A stretch of DNA of 64,000 nucleotides from JADJOY01 sp016713535 [NCBI: Deltaproteobacteria bacterium] (GCA_016713535.1 JADJOY010000061.1:1-64000); one strand, 5' to 3'. Shown: positions 25,342 through 35,603, counted from the first letter of the stretch. The notes: generated by a model not told the origin, from the sequence alone. Numbers and translations: made by a program.

Positions 25342-25781
25342 TTGAGGATCAGCTCGCGGCCGATCTTCTCACCGAGGATCTCGCGGACCTCGCCGCGCTT
25401 CGTCGAGGCCTCCTCGACCTTCGCCATCGAGCCGGCGAGCTTCTCCATCACCGCGCGGCTCTTGGCGTCGAGCCCGTCGAAGGCCGCGTAGTTCTTGTAT
25501 TCGACCACCAGCATCAGGTCCCAGTCGTCGCGGTTGAGCGAGGTCGAGCTCACCACGCGGTACGAGAGGATCGTGCCGTCCTTCTTGAGCGCTTCGTTCA
25601 TCGCCTTCCAGTCGGTGGCGAGGAACTTCATGTAGGCGTCGAAACCGCCCGCCTTGATCTTGACGTACGTCATGTCGACGACGGGCCCCTCGGTGTAGGG
25701 CACGTCTTCGGCGCGGCTGGCGGTGGAGAGTCCGAGGGTGAGGAGGATGACGGCTAGGGCGTGCGTGAGGTTTCGGTTCAT
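25338..25781 (-). CDS. Exported protein of unknown function (possible dimeric alpha-beta barrel)
   Basis: The product is 147 aa from ATG 25781, preceded by a strong AAAGGAG site. It has a clear signal peptide ending near SRAED. The mature part (VKIKAGGFDAYMKFL, YRVVSS, DLMLVVEYKNYAAFD) resembles ABM/NIPSNAP-like dimeric alpha-beta barrel proteins. It overlaps the downstream hydrolase gene by four bases (GTGA), so the two are co-translated. Confidence 0.65.
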   Translation of the reverse strand: MNRNLTHALAVILLTLGLSTASRAEDVPYTEGPVVDMTYVKIKAGGFDAYMKFLATDWKAMNEALKKDGTILSYRVVSSTSLNRDDWDLMLVVEYKNYAAFDGLDAKSRAVMEKLAGSMAKVEEASTKRGEVREILGEKIGRELILK

Positions 25782-25858
25782 GATGGAGCTCCTTTCGCGC
25801 GACCTTACGCTCGTCGCCGAGCGCGCGCCAGCCGATCGTCGGTGGCCCCGCGGCGCGG

Positions 25859-26653
25859 TCACGGCGCCGGGTAGTGCGCCGCGATGTAGCTCACCTCGTC
25901 GGTCCAGTAGGGCGGCAGCGAGTCCCACGGGTTGGGCAGGGTGTCGTCGGTGACGAACACGTAGCCGACGTTGCGCTGCACCGCGAGGTCGACGAAGTGC
26001 TGCATCGTGGGCACGTCGGTGATCCCGTAGCCGAGCGCCGCGAAGCGCTCGTCGGAGTAGCTCGCGACGTACGGGTCCGGGGCGTACGAGCTCCAGCCGC
26101 TGCCGTTCTCGAAGATCACGGCCACGTCGCTCGCGGGCGCGCTCACGTAGCCCTCGTCGACGTGGGTGCCGGGGTTGACGACCACGCGGTCGAGCCCGGG
26201 CTTCGCACGGATGTAGTCGTAGAGCGGCTGGTAGTAGGTGAGGTCGGCGGCGCCGCTCGACACCTCGTCGACGAAGATGCCGTTCACCGCCCACGACCCG
26301 GCGTAGAGGTCGACGTCGGCCTTCACGGCGGCGAGGTCGCGGGCACCGTAGCTCGTGTACACGTAGCCGACGAGCGTGACGCCCGAGTCGCGCAGCAGCG
26401 TCAGGCCCACGTCGTAGTCGGAGTTGGGTGGCGCGCCGCCGGGTCCGTTGTCGGGGTTCACGATCGCCGTGATCGGCACCTGGCTCGCGGCGGCGGCGAC
26501 GTCGTCCCACAGGTAGGTGCTCGGCGCGTACCAGGACGGATACGAGTAGAGCGGCAGGAGGATGTCGACGGTCTCGGAGCAGTTCGCGCTGGCGAGCCAC
26601 GCGGGGACGAGCAGCGCGAGCAGCGCGCGTGACGGCAGCGGGCGGCGGTTCAT
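25859..26653 (-). CDS. Spherulin-4-like secreted glycoside hydrolase (GH135-like)
   Basis: The product is 264 aa with a signal peptide. The segments LLPLYSYPS, AIVNPDNGPGG, GYVYTSYG and GIFVDEVSS follow the spherulation-specific family 4 pattern, which includes GH135 enzymes that cut galactosamine-containing exopolysaccharide; the VDE acid is the probable catalytic region. A role in processing an extracellular matrix sugar is inferred from the family. It is the first gene of the three-gene minus-strand set. Confidence 0.75.
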   Translation of the reverse strand: MNRRPLPSRALLALLVPAWLASANCSETVDILLPLYSYPSWYAPSTYLWDDVAAAASQVPITAIVNPDNGPGGAPPNSDYDVGLTLLRDSGVTLVGYVYTSYGARDLAAVKADVDLYAGSWAVNGIFVDEVSSGAADLTYYQPLYDYIRAKPGLDRVVVNPGTHVDEGYVSAPASDVAVIFENGSGWSSYAPDPYVASYSDERFAALGYGITDVPTMQHFVDLAVQRNVGYVFVTDDTLPNPWDSLPPYWTDEVSYIAAHYPAP

Positions 26654-26840
26654 CGGCGGACCTCGTGATCGGCCCGGGAGGCCGACGGGTGCGACCCGCG
26701 GACGCTACCACGCCGGGGCGCCGGTCGAGCCCGCGCCTTGACCGGCGGCCGCCGCGCGCGGCGTAATCGTGGAGTTGCGCGGTCCGGGCGAGTCTCGGCG
26801 GTGGCGCCGGGAACGGTCGGTCACGAACCGGGGGGGCAGG

Positions 26841-28019
26841 ATGCAGGCGAGCGGACACGAGCGGGTCCGGATGCGATGGGTGGTGAGCGGGGCGGCTTGG
26901 TTCGCGGCCGTGGCGGCGAGCGGGTGCGAGCCCACGATCTCGGTTCGCGAGCTGGCGCTCGCGGCCAACGGATCGGGTGCGCTGGTGGCGGATCGCCAGC
27001 TCACCGCCGCGGGCCCGTCGCAGAGCAACAAGGTCGAGGCGCACCACCTGCGCGGCAGCGACGGCGCGAAGGTCTACTGGAACGTGGCGATCGGCCTCGA
27101 CTCCTCCGCCCGCCTCCTCGGTGCCGGAGCGGGCGCCGAGGACGGCTCGGCGAGCGCCGCGTTCGCGGTCATGGTGTCGGGCGAGGGCGGCAGCAGCCAG
27201 ACCCACGTCCACGGCGACCCGCACGTCGACCAAGGTGGTCATGGACGGTGGGACCTGATGGTCCCCGGCTCGACCGGCACGGCGGCGCTTGCGCCGGTTT
27301 CCTTCGACGGCTTCCGCGCGGTGGCGGTCACGGAGGAGGGGCTGCAGGAGTACGAGATCGATCGCGAGACCGGCGACCTCGGCGCCGGGCCGCTCTACCG
27401 CAAGGCGGGCGGCTCGTCGCTCGGCTCGCCGGGCAACTTCGGGGGCACGGCCGGGCTCAACGGCGGCGACATGGTGAACAGGTTCGGTGTCACGCCGGAC
27501 TGCGCGACGGGCGGCAACGCCGATCGCTGCAAGACGGAGGTGGTGCTGAACGGAAAGCTGGTCGAGGGCTCGCAGTCGGTGGGGCGGCCCGAGGGGGCCT
27601 GGTCGGACGGGACCGGGCACCTGAGCTTCGCGCGGTCATTCGACCGAACGCTGGTGCTCGAGGGCTCGTTCGGCTTCCGGGGCGAGCTAGCGGCGAACGA
27701 CGGCTGCACCGCGGCGGGCTTCGACCTCGACGGCACGCCGCTCGCAGTGCGTGTCACACCCGAGGGCGCCGAGCTCCTCGAGGGCACCAAGGCCGGCTTC
27801 GTGCCGACCGCGTGGAGCGAGGCGCGCACCGTGGACGCCGACCTCGACGGCGATGGCTGGTTCGACACGTCGTGTGCGATCGCGCCGTACCTCGGTGACG
27901 TGTGGGTGGCGTGGGTGGAGCGCGACCCCGCGACCGGCGAGCACGGCAACATCGAGGTCCGCAAGGTGGTCGAGAAGGCGACCTCCGGCCTCAGGGACAC
28001 GCTCAAGACCCAGGTCTGA
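26841..28019 (+). CDS. Putative lipoprotein of unknown function
   Basis: The product is about 392 aa from ATG 26841; an ATG at 26871 is an alternative. An N-terminal hydrophobic segment ends in AASGC, a weak lipobox. The mature protein is rich in Gly, Ser, Asp and beta-prone segments (WDLMVPGSTG, DADLDGDGWFD with a calcium-loop-like pattern), suggesting a surface or periplasmic beta-sheet protein. I do not recognise the family. Confidence 0.6.
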   Translation: MQASGHERVRMRWVVSGAAWFAAVAASGCEPTISVRELALAANGSGALVADRQLTAAGPSQSNKVEAHHLRGSDGAKVYWNVAIGLDSSARLLGAGAGAEDGSASAAFAVMVSGEGGSSQTHVHGDPHVDQGGHGRWDLMVPGSTGTAALAPVSFDGFRAVAVTEEGLQEYEIDRETGDLGAGPLYRKAGGSSLGSPGNFGGTAGLNGGDMVNRFGVTPDCATGGNADRCKTEVVLNGKLVEGSQSVGRPEGAWSDGTGHLSFARSFDRTLVLEGSFGFRGELAANDGCTAAGFDLDGTPLAVRVTPEGAELLEGTKAGFVPTAWSEARTVDADLDGDGWFDTSCAIAPYLGDVWVAWVERDPATGEHGNIEVRKVVEKATSGLRDTLKTQV

Positions 28020-28059
28020 CGGGTCCCCTCGTCCTCGACCGATCCCGATTGGAGCGCCC

Positions 28060-28943
28060 ATGCGAGGCCGAGCGAGCCGGACCGCCGAGGTCACGGCGTT
28101 CATGCGCGCGAGCGACCAGCGCCGCGAGCCGGCGCGGCGCATCGTCGACGATCCGTACGCGCGGCTCTTCCTCGGGCCGATGCTCACCGGAGCCCTCGCG
28201 AGCCTCACACGCACCGGCCGCCTCGGAGAGCGCGGCGAGCGGCTCTTCCCGAACCTCACCACCTACGTTCTCGCGCGCCATCGCTTCATCGACGACTGCC
28301 TGGCCGCGGCACTGCGCGCGGTCGCGTCGAGCAGCTCGTGCTGCTCGGCGCGGGCTACGACTCGCGCGCCTACCACTTCGCCGCGGAGCTCCGCGGCCGC
28401 ACCACGTTCGAGGTCGATCATCCGGCCACCGCGGAGCGCAAGGCGCGCCTGGTGCAGCGTCAGCGTCGCCGGCTCCCCGACGCACGCGTGACGCGGGTGA
28501 CGATCGACTTCCAGCGTCAGAGCCTCGAAGAGCGGCTCGTGGCCGAGGGGTTCCGCCGCGCGCCCACCTTCTGGGTGTGGGAGGGGGTGGCGCCTTATCT
28601 CTCGCGCGCGGCGGTCAAGGCCACGCTCGCCACGATCCGCGCGCTGAGCGCGCCCGGCTCCGATCTGGCGATGGACTTCTGGTTCCTCCTCGACGCGCCG
28701 GACGCGCTCGCCACCGCGGTGCGGATGTCGTCGCAGCTCCTCTCGCTCCTCGGCGAGCCGGTGACCTTCGCGCTCGACCCCGAGGACGCGCCCGACTTCC
28801 TGCGGCGCGCCGGCTTCGTGACCGTGGACGTCGCCCTTCCTGCCGACCTCGAAGCGCGCTATGTCCGGGACGGGCGGCGGATCTACCCCGCCGACTACCT
28901 GACCCACGCGCGCACCCGCGCGGCGGGAGGACGACGTCGATGA
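28060..28943 (+). CDS. SAM-dependent methyltransferase (leucine carboxyl methyltransferase-like), one frameshift
   Basis: It resembles the LCMT/TIGR00027 class: N-terminal TAEVTAFMRASDQ, then DPYARLF, the SAM-binding LLGAGYDSRAYHF and FEVDHPATAERKA, and VWEGVAPYLSR. The start ATG 28060 follows GGAG. The frame changes near 28325, just before the SAM motif, and a single-base correction restores the family sequence. The stop overlaps the next start (ATGA). Confidence 0.78.
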
Positions 28944-30121
28944 GAGCTCTCCCGCGCTTGCTGGGCCCGCTGGCGCTCGTGGTCGCGTTTGCCGGCGGCT
29001 GTGGTGGCTCCGATCAGCCGGCCACGGTGCTCGATCCGGGCGTGACCGCCGGGCTCGACCAGCGCGGCACCTATCCGGTGGGTGTCCGCACCCTCGACCT
29101 GACCGACACCTCGCGCCCAGACGAACGCTCCTCGAACGGCCCGCGCTTCCTGAAGACCGAGGTGTGGTATCCGGCGGCCGAGTCCGCGCGCGGCGCCGCT
29201 CCCGCGCCGGCGGCCGACTGGGTGCCGGCGGCGCTCAGGCCGCTGCTGCCGGTCCTCACCATCCGCGGCAACAAGCTCTTCGACTTCCAGACCGGCGCGG
29301 TGCGCGACGCGGACGTGGCGCGCGGGCCGTTCCCGCTGATCGTCTTCTCCCACGGCAACCAGGCGTCTCGGTACCAGAGCTTCACGCTCTGCGAGCACCT
29401 CGCCAGCCATGGCTTCGTGGTCGCGGCGCCCGACCACATCGGCAACACCGCGGTCTCGGAGCGCGCCGACGGCAGCCTGGTCTTCTACACCGATCCGTTC
29501 GGCGAGCCGGCGCTCGAGCGCCGCGTCGGCGACGCGAGCTTCGTCATCACCACCATGCTGGAGATGAGCTCGGCCGCGAGCGACACCTTCCTCGCCGGCG
29601 CGATCACCGCCGAGCGTGGCGTGGGGATCGCGGGACACTCCTTCGGCGGCGCGACCACGGTCGCCACCGCCGCGCGCGACACCCGCATCACCGCCGCCGT
29701 GCCGATGGCGGCGGCGATCTTCGAGGAGCAGATGCCGCCGCTCACGGTGCCGTCGATCACGTTCGTGGGCGCCGAGGACAAGACGGTGGGGCTCGAGGCG
29801 AACGCCGGCAGCCGCGCGATCTTCGAGGGCTCGGTGCCGCCGCGCGCCTTCGTGAGCATCCGCGACGCGGGACACTTCACGTTCTCGGACGCGTGTCTGC
29901 TGCTGCCGGGGCTCTTCCTCGCCGACGGGTGCGGCGAAGGGACGCGCTTCGAGGACGGCTCGACGTTCCCGTTCATCGATCACGACGACGCGTTCGCGCT
30001 GATGGACTCGATCTCGACCGCGTTCTTCGGCGCGACGCTCGAGGGCGACGGGTCGCTCGGTCGGCTGCTGCGCGCCAACCCGGAGCCGAGCGCCATGGAC
30101 TACGAGTCCGTCGGCTTCTGA
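28940..30121 (+). CDS. Lipoprotein alpha/beta hydrolase, PAF-acetylhydrolase-like
   Basis: The product is 393 aa with a signal peptide and lipobox (FAGGC). The nucleophile elbow GHSFGG, a preceding FSHGN oxyanion segment, Asp in GAEDKTV and His in DAGHFTF give a complete catalytic triad. The overall layout resembles bacterial platelet-activating-factor acetylhydrolase / dienelactone hydrolase relatives. The substrate is unknown, probably an ester outside the cytoplasm. It is translationally coupled to the methyltransferase gene. Confidence 0.75.
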   Translation: MRALPRLLGPLALVVAFAGGCGGSDQPATVLDPGVTAGLDQRGTYPVGVRTLDLTDTSRPDERSSNGPRFLKTEVWYPAAESARGAAPAPAADWVPAALRPLLPVLTIRGNKLFDFQTGAVRDADVARGPFPLIVFSHGNQASRYQSFTLCEHLASHGFVVAAPDHIGNTAVSERADGSLVFYTDPFGEPALERRVGDASFVITTMLEMSSAASDTFLAGAITAERGVGIAGHSFGGATTVATAARDTRITAAVPMAAAIFEEQMPPLTVPSITFVGAEDKTVGLEANAGSRAIFEGSVPPRAFVSIRDAGHFTFSDACLLLPGLFLADGCGEGTRFEDGSTFPFIDHDDAFALMDSISTAFFGATLEGDGSLGRLLRANPEPSAMDYESVGF

Positions 30122-30137
30122 TCGAGCGGTCTCGACG

Positions 30138-30955
30138 ATGCCGGTGATCCCGGTCGCGAGCGCCGCCGATCCACGGCTCGCCGACTACGCGCTGCTGGGT
30201 GACCCCGCCCGCTTGAGGGCGGCGGGGGCGTTCGTGGCCGAGGGGCGCTTCGTGGTGCGGCGGCTCGTCGAGGGCGCGCGGTTCGCGGTGCGTTCGCTGC
30301 TCGTCACCGAGACCGCGCTCGCGGCGCTCGCGGACCTGGGGTCGAGGCTCGCGGCGGTGCCGGTGCTGGTGGCGTCGAAGCCGCTGCTGCGAGAGGTCAC
30401 GGGGTTCGCGTTCCACCAGGGATGTCTGGCGATCGGAGAGCGGCCCGGAGCGGAGGCCGACCTCGAGCGCTGGCTCGCGGCGCTCGGCGAGGGCTCCCGC
30501 ACCGTGGTGGTGCTCGAGAACGTGAGCCACGCCGACAACGTGGGGGCGGTGTTCCGCAACGTGGCGGCGCTCGGCGGAGCCGGGGTGCTGCTCGACGCCG
30601 GGTGTGCCGATCCGCTCTACCGCGAGGCGATCCGGGTCTCGATGGCGGCGACGCTGCGGGTGCCGTTCGCGCGCGCGGACGCGTTGCCGCACGCCCTGAC
30701 ACGGCTCCGGGCGGGGCGGTTCCACATCGTGGCGCTGACGCCGCGGGCGTCGGCGCCGGCGATCACGACGCTCGCGGAGCGGCTGGGTGCCGAGGATCGG
30801 GTGGCGCCCTGGTCGGCAGCGAGGGGCAGGGCCTCGGCGACGCGGCGCTCGCGCTCGCCGACGTGGCTCTGCGTATCCCGATGGCGGAAGGAGTGGACAG
30901 CCTCAACCTCGCCGCCGCGACGGCGATCGCGCTCTACGAGCGCGCGCGGCGCTGA
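30138..30955 (+). CDS. SpoU/TrmH-family RNA 2'-O-methyltransferase, one frameshift
   Basis: The enzyme methylates ribose 2'-OH in rRNA or tRNA using a knotted SAM-binding fold. The three SPOUT motifs are present: NVSHADNVGAVFRN, then VGSEGQGLG, then LNLAAATAIALYE. The frame breaks near 30808, just before motif 2; with one base corrected the protein is about 272 aa and ends at TGA 30955. The exact target (tRNA or 23S rRNA) cannot be told. It is followed directly by the 72-bp repeat array. Confidence 0.82.
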
Positions 30956-30964
30956 GCGGCTCGG

Positions 30965-32275
30965 CGGGCGGACCCGCTCGCTGGCGGCTGCGAGGGACCG
31001 CAGCCCTCCAGCGGGCTTCCCTGGAGGGCCGCGCTCGGTCGCGGCCGATTCGCTGGCGGCTGCGAGGGACGCAGCCCTCCAGCGGTTTCCCTGGAGGGCC
31101 GCGCTCCGTCGCGCCGCTGCTGGCGGCTGCGAGGACCGCAGCCCTCCAGGGCTTCCCGAGGGCCGCGCCGGTCGCGGCCGATTGTTGTCGGCTGCGAGGG
31201 ACGCAGCCCCCAGCGGTTCTGGAGGGCCGCGCCCGTCGCGGCCGATCTGGCGTCGGCTGCGAGGGACCGCAGCCCTCCAGCGGGCTGGAGGGCCGCCGTC
31301 GCGGCCTCGCGCGGGCACCCCAGCGGGTTTCCCTGGAGGGCCGCGCTCCGTCGCGGCCGATTCGGTGGCGGCTGCGAGGGACGCCGCCCTCCGGCGGGTT
31401 CCCTGGGGAGCCGCGCTCCGTCGCGGCCGATTCGCTGGCGGCTGCGAGGGACCGCAGCCCTCCGGCGGTTTCCCTGGAGGGCCGCGCTCCGTCGCGGCCG
31501 ATTCGGTGGCGGCTGCGAGGGACGCAGCCCTCCGGCGGTTTCCCTGGAGGGCCGCGCTCCGTCGCGGCCGAGGAGGGCCGCGCTCCGTCGCGGCCGATTC
31601 GGTGGCGGCTGCGAGGGACCGCAGCCCTCCAGCGGGCTTCCCTGGAGGGCCGCGCTCGGTCGCGGCCGATTCGCTGTCGGCTGCGAGGGACCGCAGCAGG
31701 CTTGAGGCCCGGTCGCGGCCGATTATGGCGGCTGCGAGGGACCGCACCCGCCTTTGGGCCGCCCCCCGCCTTGGCTCGGCGCGCGAGGCGCAGCGGCCTG
31801 GAGGCCGCGCTCGGTCGCGGCCGATTCGGTGGCGGCTGCGAGGGACCGCCGCCCTCCAGCGGTTTCCCTGGAGGGCCGCGCTCCGTCGCGGCCGATTCGG
31901 TGTCGGCTGCGAGGGACCGCAGCCCTCCAGCGGGCTTCCCTGGAGGGCCGCGCTCCGTCGCGGCCGATTCGGTGGCGGCTGCGAGGGACCGCAGCCCTCC
32001 AGCGGGCTTCCCTGGAGGGCCGCGCTCCGTCGCGGCCGATTCGCTGGCGGCTGCGAGGGACCGCAGCCCTCCAGCGGGCTTCCCTGGAGGGCCGCGCTCC
32101 GTCGCGGCCGATTCGCTGTCGGCTGCGAGGGACCGCAGCCCTCCAGCGGGCTTCCCTGGAGGGCCGCGCTCCGTCGCGGCCGATTCGCTGGCGGCTGCGA
32201 GATGCAGCCCCCCAGCGGGCTTCCTGGAGGGCCGCGCTCCGTCGCGGCCGCCGCTACGGCGACGCGGGGTGCGCG
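30965..32275. repeat. 72-bp tandem array of REP-like hairpins (about 17 units, left part degenerate)
   Basis: Unit landmarks at 31921, 31993, 32065 and 32137 are exactly 72 bases apart; the left part (31.0-31.8 kb) has deletions and truncated units. Each unit carries GGCTGCG / CGCAGCC (loop agggac), then CCTCCAG ... CTGGAGG, then GGCCGCG / CGCGGCC (loop ctccgt). Both hairpins are preceded by GGAG when read outward from the centre. The 72-base period keeps long frames open on both strands, but no family or start signal supports a protein. The array lies between convergent genes. Confidence 0.9.
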
Positions 32276-32684
32276 CGGGTCGTGTGTGGATGGTCGAGGC
32301 GGCAGGCGCCGTCGGGGGCGCAGCGCCCGGTCCACCGGAGCCGGTTCTTCGCGAAGCGTTCGTAGCCCCAGTCGAGCGCGTGGCGCACGCCGGGCAGGCG
32401 GGTGAGTGGGATCAGCGCCCCGAAGCCCACCGCGCCGTAGAGACGGCGGAACACCTCGACGCCTTCGATCCAGCTCCCGTCGGCGAGCCGCCCGTGGATC
32501 CGGTCCATCAGCTCGCCCTGGGCCTTGCCGAGCGCCGCGGCGTCGAAGCTCGGCGCGGCGATGTCGGTGAAGCGGATGCGGTGCTTGCGGTCGAGCCAGC
32601 GCAGCATCGCGATCTCGCGGGTGCAGAGCGGCAATCTCCGTCGAAGAAGACCTCGACGTCGAACGCCGTACGGGAGCGGCTCAT
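32254..32684 (-). CDS. DCC-family (DUF393) thiol-disulfide oxidoreductase-like protein, one frameshift
   Basis: The start [18 protein letters not shown] leads into [15 protein letters not shown] after one missing C near 32632, restoring the DxxCPLC motif of the family; a nearby GIEVFRRLY-like segment fits too. Members are ~130-aa thioredoxin-fold proteins of uncertain role. The ATG (32684) overlaps the stop of the SRPBCC gene upstream. The TAG stop at 32254-32256 lies within a GTAG at the right end of the 72-bp array. Confidence 0.7.
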
Positions 32685-33250
32685 GCGGTGCTCCTCTCCG
32701 CCCGCGCGCGCGGGTTACGCCCTCGCGGTGGCTTGCGGTCGTGCAGGGCGGCGGCGGGCCACGCGGCCGCCTGGCGCTCGGAGGGCGCCGCGCGCTTGGC
32801 GGGCGCGCTCGCCGCGGCGCGTCGCAGCTCCGCCTCGAGGCCGGCCAGCGCGCGCTTCCCCATCGCCACGAACGCGCGGCGCAAGAACGGCTCCACGAGC
32901 CACCCGAACCGCCCGAGATCGAAGTCGGCGCGGTACCGGAGCCGGCTACCGAAGCCGGGGATCGGTTCGATCTGGATCTCGTCGACGGCGCGTAGCCCCG
33001 GCGCCTCACCGTGGAGAACCACCCGGCGCGGCGGCTCGAAGCCCGCCACCTCGTAGACCATCGGCACCCGCCGCCCCAGGACGCTCGCGACGAGCTCGAA
33101 GCGTGTGCCGAGCCCGAGCGGCGCGGCGGTGGTCCGCCGCGCGCTCACGATGCCGGGATCCCACTCGGGCAGGTGGGCGAAGTCGGCGACGTAGCGGAAC
33201 GTCCGCTCCGCGCCGAGCTCGCTGACGATCGTCTCTTCGAGCTGGATCAC
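32681..33250 (-). CDS. SRPBCC / polyketide cyclase-like protein
   Basis: From GTG 33250 ([34 protein letters not shown]) the product is 189 aa. The [12 protein letters not shown] segment and the [15 protein letters not shown] strand-turn pattern are typical of the START-like ligand-binding fold. The last ~40 residues are a disordered Arg/Ala/Pro tail. The start is not marked by a good ribosome site. It overlaps the DCC gene by four bases, so the pair forms an operon. Confidence 0.7.
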   Translation of the reverse strand: MIQLEETIVSELGAERTFRYVADFAHLPEWDPGIVSARRTTAAPLGLGTRFELVASVLGRRVPMVYEVAGFEPPRRVVLHGEAPGLRAVDEIQIEPIPGFGSRLRYRADFDLGRFGWLVEPFLRRAFVAMGKRALAGLEAELRRAAASAPAKRAAPSERQAAAWPAAALHDRKPPRGRNPRARAERSTA

Positions 33251-33268
33251 GCGACACCCCCGGTGCGC

Positions 33269-33336
33269 GGACGGCCATGAGGCCGTCCCTCCGAGCCTTG
33301 CCACGTGCCCTCGGAGGGCCCGACTCCCGTCGGGCC
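33269..33336. repeat. Head-to-head REP-like hairpin pair
   Basis: GGACGGCC / GGCCGTCC (loop atga) followed by CTCC, then GGAG followed by GGCCCGAC / GTCGGGCC (loop tccc). Relative to the pair at 23768, the second stem differs by C-G to A-T type changes on both sides, so pairing is conserved. It lies between the divergent SRPBCC gene and the end of the hybrid kinase gene. Confidence 0.75.
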
Positions 33337-33408
33337 GCCGTCCTCGATCAGGATGGCGCGTGTATAGGAATTGTCAACTATTTGTTGATTTTCTGGGTGG
33401 GTTCGCGC

Positions 33409-35343
33409 TCACTCGCCGAGCACCTGCCGGACCTTCTCGGTGAGCAGGTCGACGCCGAACGGCTTGGCCATGAACGCCGGCGTGGGGCCGTCGTGGAACG
33501 AGCTGAGCGTCTGCGATTCGGTGTACCCGCTCATCACCAGCACCGGTAGCTGGGGATCGATCTGGCGCAGCACCGCGAGGGTCTCGGCGCCGTCCATCTC
33601 CGGCATGCGCCAGTCGAGGAGCGCCATGCGGATGTGGTTGGCGGGGTCGGCGACTCGATCGATGGCCTCGCTGCCGCTGCCCACCGCGATGACGTCGAAG
33701 CCGAGCCGCTTGAGGATCCGTTGCGCTGGCAGGCGCACCATCTCCTCGTCGTCCACCACCAGGATCGTGCCGTGCCCCTTCCACGCGCTGGAGGCGAGCT
33801 TGGGGCGCGCGCTCTGCGCGGCCTCGGCTGCGTACGGGAAGTAGATCCGGAAGCGGGTCCCGCGCCCGAGCTGGCTCTGGACCTGGATCGCCGCGCGGTG
33901 GCCGCGCACGATCCCCAGCACCGCCGACAGTCCGAGCCCGCGGCCGGTGAACTTGGTGGTGTAGAAGGGGTCGAAGATCCGCGCCAGCGAGTCGGCCGCG
34001 ATGCCGCAGCCGTCGTCGTGGACGTCCAGGTAGGCGTAGAGCCCCGCCGGCATCGACGGCGCCAGGTGCGTGGCGGCGAGGTCTTCCTCGGTCGCGTAGG
34101 CTGTGCCGGTGGCGACGCGGATCCGGCCGCCCTGAGGACCGATCGCTTCGGCGGCGTTGAGCACCAGGTTCGAGAGGAGCTGGTGGATCTGACCGGAGTC
34201 GCCGAGCATCGCCGGCAGGTTGGCGGCGAGGTCGACCTCCAGGGTGATCCGTGAGTCGATGGAAGCGCCCAGCACCTGCGCGGTCTCGCGCACCAGCGTG
34301 CTCAGGTCGAGTGGCCGCGCCTGGAAGTGGCCCTTGCCCGAGTAGGCGAGCATCTGCTCGCACAGCGCCGCGGCGCGCCGCGCGCAGTCCTCGGCGAGGC
34401 GCAGCTCGGGCTCGTGAGGGGAGTCGGGTGACAAGCTCGCGCGCACCGCGCTGATGCTCCCCAGCACACCCGTGAGCAAGTTGTTGAAGCCGTGCGCGAT
34501 CCCGCCGGCCATCGCGCCGAGGCTCTCGAGCTTCTGGGCCTCCTTGAGCTTGCGTTCGAGTCCGAGGCGCTCGGCCTCGGCCGCCTTGGCTTCGGTGCGG
34601 TCGCGCAACACCACCACCACGCCCGAGGTGCGACCGTGCTCGTCGCGGATCGGCGAGGCGGTGCCGTCGATCGGGATCAGGGCCTGGTGGCGGTTGCGGA
34701 TCGCGACGTGCTCCTCGAGCGAGGTCACGAGGCCGGAGGCGAGGGCCGCCGCGGATGGGCTGGCCACCGCCGCACCGGTTTCCTCGTGGACGAGCGGCTG
34801 GATCTCGTCGATGCGACGCCCGGTGGCCTCGACCCGCCGCCAGCCGGTGAGCGCCTCGGCAGCCGGATTCAGGAAGGTCACGCGGCCTTCCACGTCCGTG
34901 GCGACCACCGCGTCGCCGATGCTGCTCAGCGTGTCGGTGAGCCAGCGCTCCATGCTGCGGATGCGCTGCTCCGTCGAGTGGCGGTGGAGCACGGTCTCGA
35001 TGGTGGCGTGGAGCTCGTTCTCCTCGAAGGGCTTGGTGAGGTAGCCGAAGGCGCCCGCGGTGCGGGCGCGGCGCACGGTGTCCTCGTCGCCGTGGGAGGT
35101 GAGAAAGACCACCGGGATGTCCCAGCGCTGGCGGATCGACTGAGCGGTCTCGATGCCGTCGAGGTCGCCGGCGAGCCCGATGTCCATCAGCACCAGATCG
35201 GGGTGGTAGGCGGACACCGCTTCGAGCGCGGTTTCACCGGAGCGTGCGGCACCGCACACGCCGTAACCGAATGCTTCCAGGCGATCCGCCAGCAAGGTGG
35301 CGATCGCGGGCTCGTCTTCGACCAAGTAGATCTGTGGTTTCAA
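33409..35343 (-). CDS. Hybrid histidine kinase: receiver-PAS-HisKA-HATPase-receiver
   Basis: The product is 644 aa. An N-terminal receiver (about 1-120; acceptor Asp54 in LVLMDIGL) is followed by a PAS domain (about 140-255), a HisKA helix pair with AHGFNNLL, a HATPase_c domain (DDGCGIA, GRGLGLSAV) and a second receiver (about 525-640; ALLDWRMPEMDG). Both receivers keep their Asp, unlike the one on the PilB-like protein. The start is a TTG at 35343, ten bases after GGAG. No output domain is present, so it must pass the signal to another protein. It is divergent from imuA. Confidence 0.88.
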   Translation of the reverse strand: MKPQIYLVEDEPAIATLLADRLEAFGYGVCGAARSGETALEAVSAYHPDLVLMDIGLAGDLDGIETAQSIRQRWDIPVVFLTSHGDEDTVRRARTAGAFGYLTKPFEENELHATIETVLHRHSTEQRIRSMERWLTDTLSSIGDAVVATDVEGRVTFLNPAAEALTGWRRVEATGRRIDEIQPLVHEETGAAVASPSAAALASGLVTSLEEHVAIRNRHQALIPIDGTASPIRDEHGRTSGVVVVLRDRTEAKAAEAERLGLERKLKEAQKLESLGAMAGGIAHGFNNLLTGVLGSISAVRASLSPDSPHEPELRLAEDCARRAAALCEQMLAYSGKGHFQARPLDLSTLVRETAQVLGASIDSRITLEVDLAANLPAMLGDSGQIHQLLSNLVLNAAEAIGPQGGRIRVATGTAYATEEDLAATHLAPSMPAGLYAYLDVHDDGCGIAADSLARIFDPFYTTKFTGRGLGLSAVLGIVRGHRAAIQVQSQLGRGTRFRIYFPYAAEAAQSARPKLASSAWKGHGTILVVDDEEMVRLPAQRILKRLGFDVIAVGSGSEAIDRVADPANHIRMALLDWRMPEMDGAETLAVLRQIDPQLPVLVMSGYTESQTLSSFHDGPTPAFMAKPFGVDLLTEKVRQVLGE

Positions 35344-35579
35344 TAACTTGGCTCCGTCGGGTCACCGAGCCAGGCAGAGCGGAAGGGTACAGGGTGTCCG
35401 GATTCGTTAGCAGACTTCGTGCCGGCCTCGGATGTGGAGCGAATTGCTCGAATGGCCGCGCGGCATTGCACGCATGCGGGATCGGGGGGCCTCGATCCGA
35501 CCGTTTTGACCCACGGGGCATGAAGTACCCGGGTCGAAATTGCCCGCTGGCCGCGGCCACGTCACGAGGTGGGCCGGAG

Positions 35580-35603
35580 GTGGGTGATCGCCCACCTGTA
35601 GCG
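35580..35603. repeat. REP-like hairpin in the kinase-imuA gap
   Basis: The dyad AGGTGGG / CCCACCT with a six-base loop is preceded by GG (giving GGAG) and followed by GTAG. It fits the general REP shape but may also be a regulatory dyad. The gap 35344-35724 otherwise contains the operator candidate at 35617 and no supportable gene. Confidence 0.4.

Noticed and set aside
30787-33225. Long repetitive 'proteins' with 24-residue periods across the 72-bp array
   Set aside because: The 72-base period makes repeats look like peptide repeats, but units have frame-breaking deletions, all frames are open, and hairpin structure explains the conservation better.
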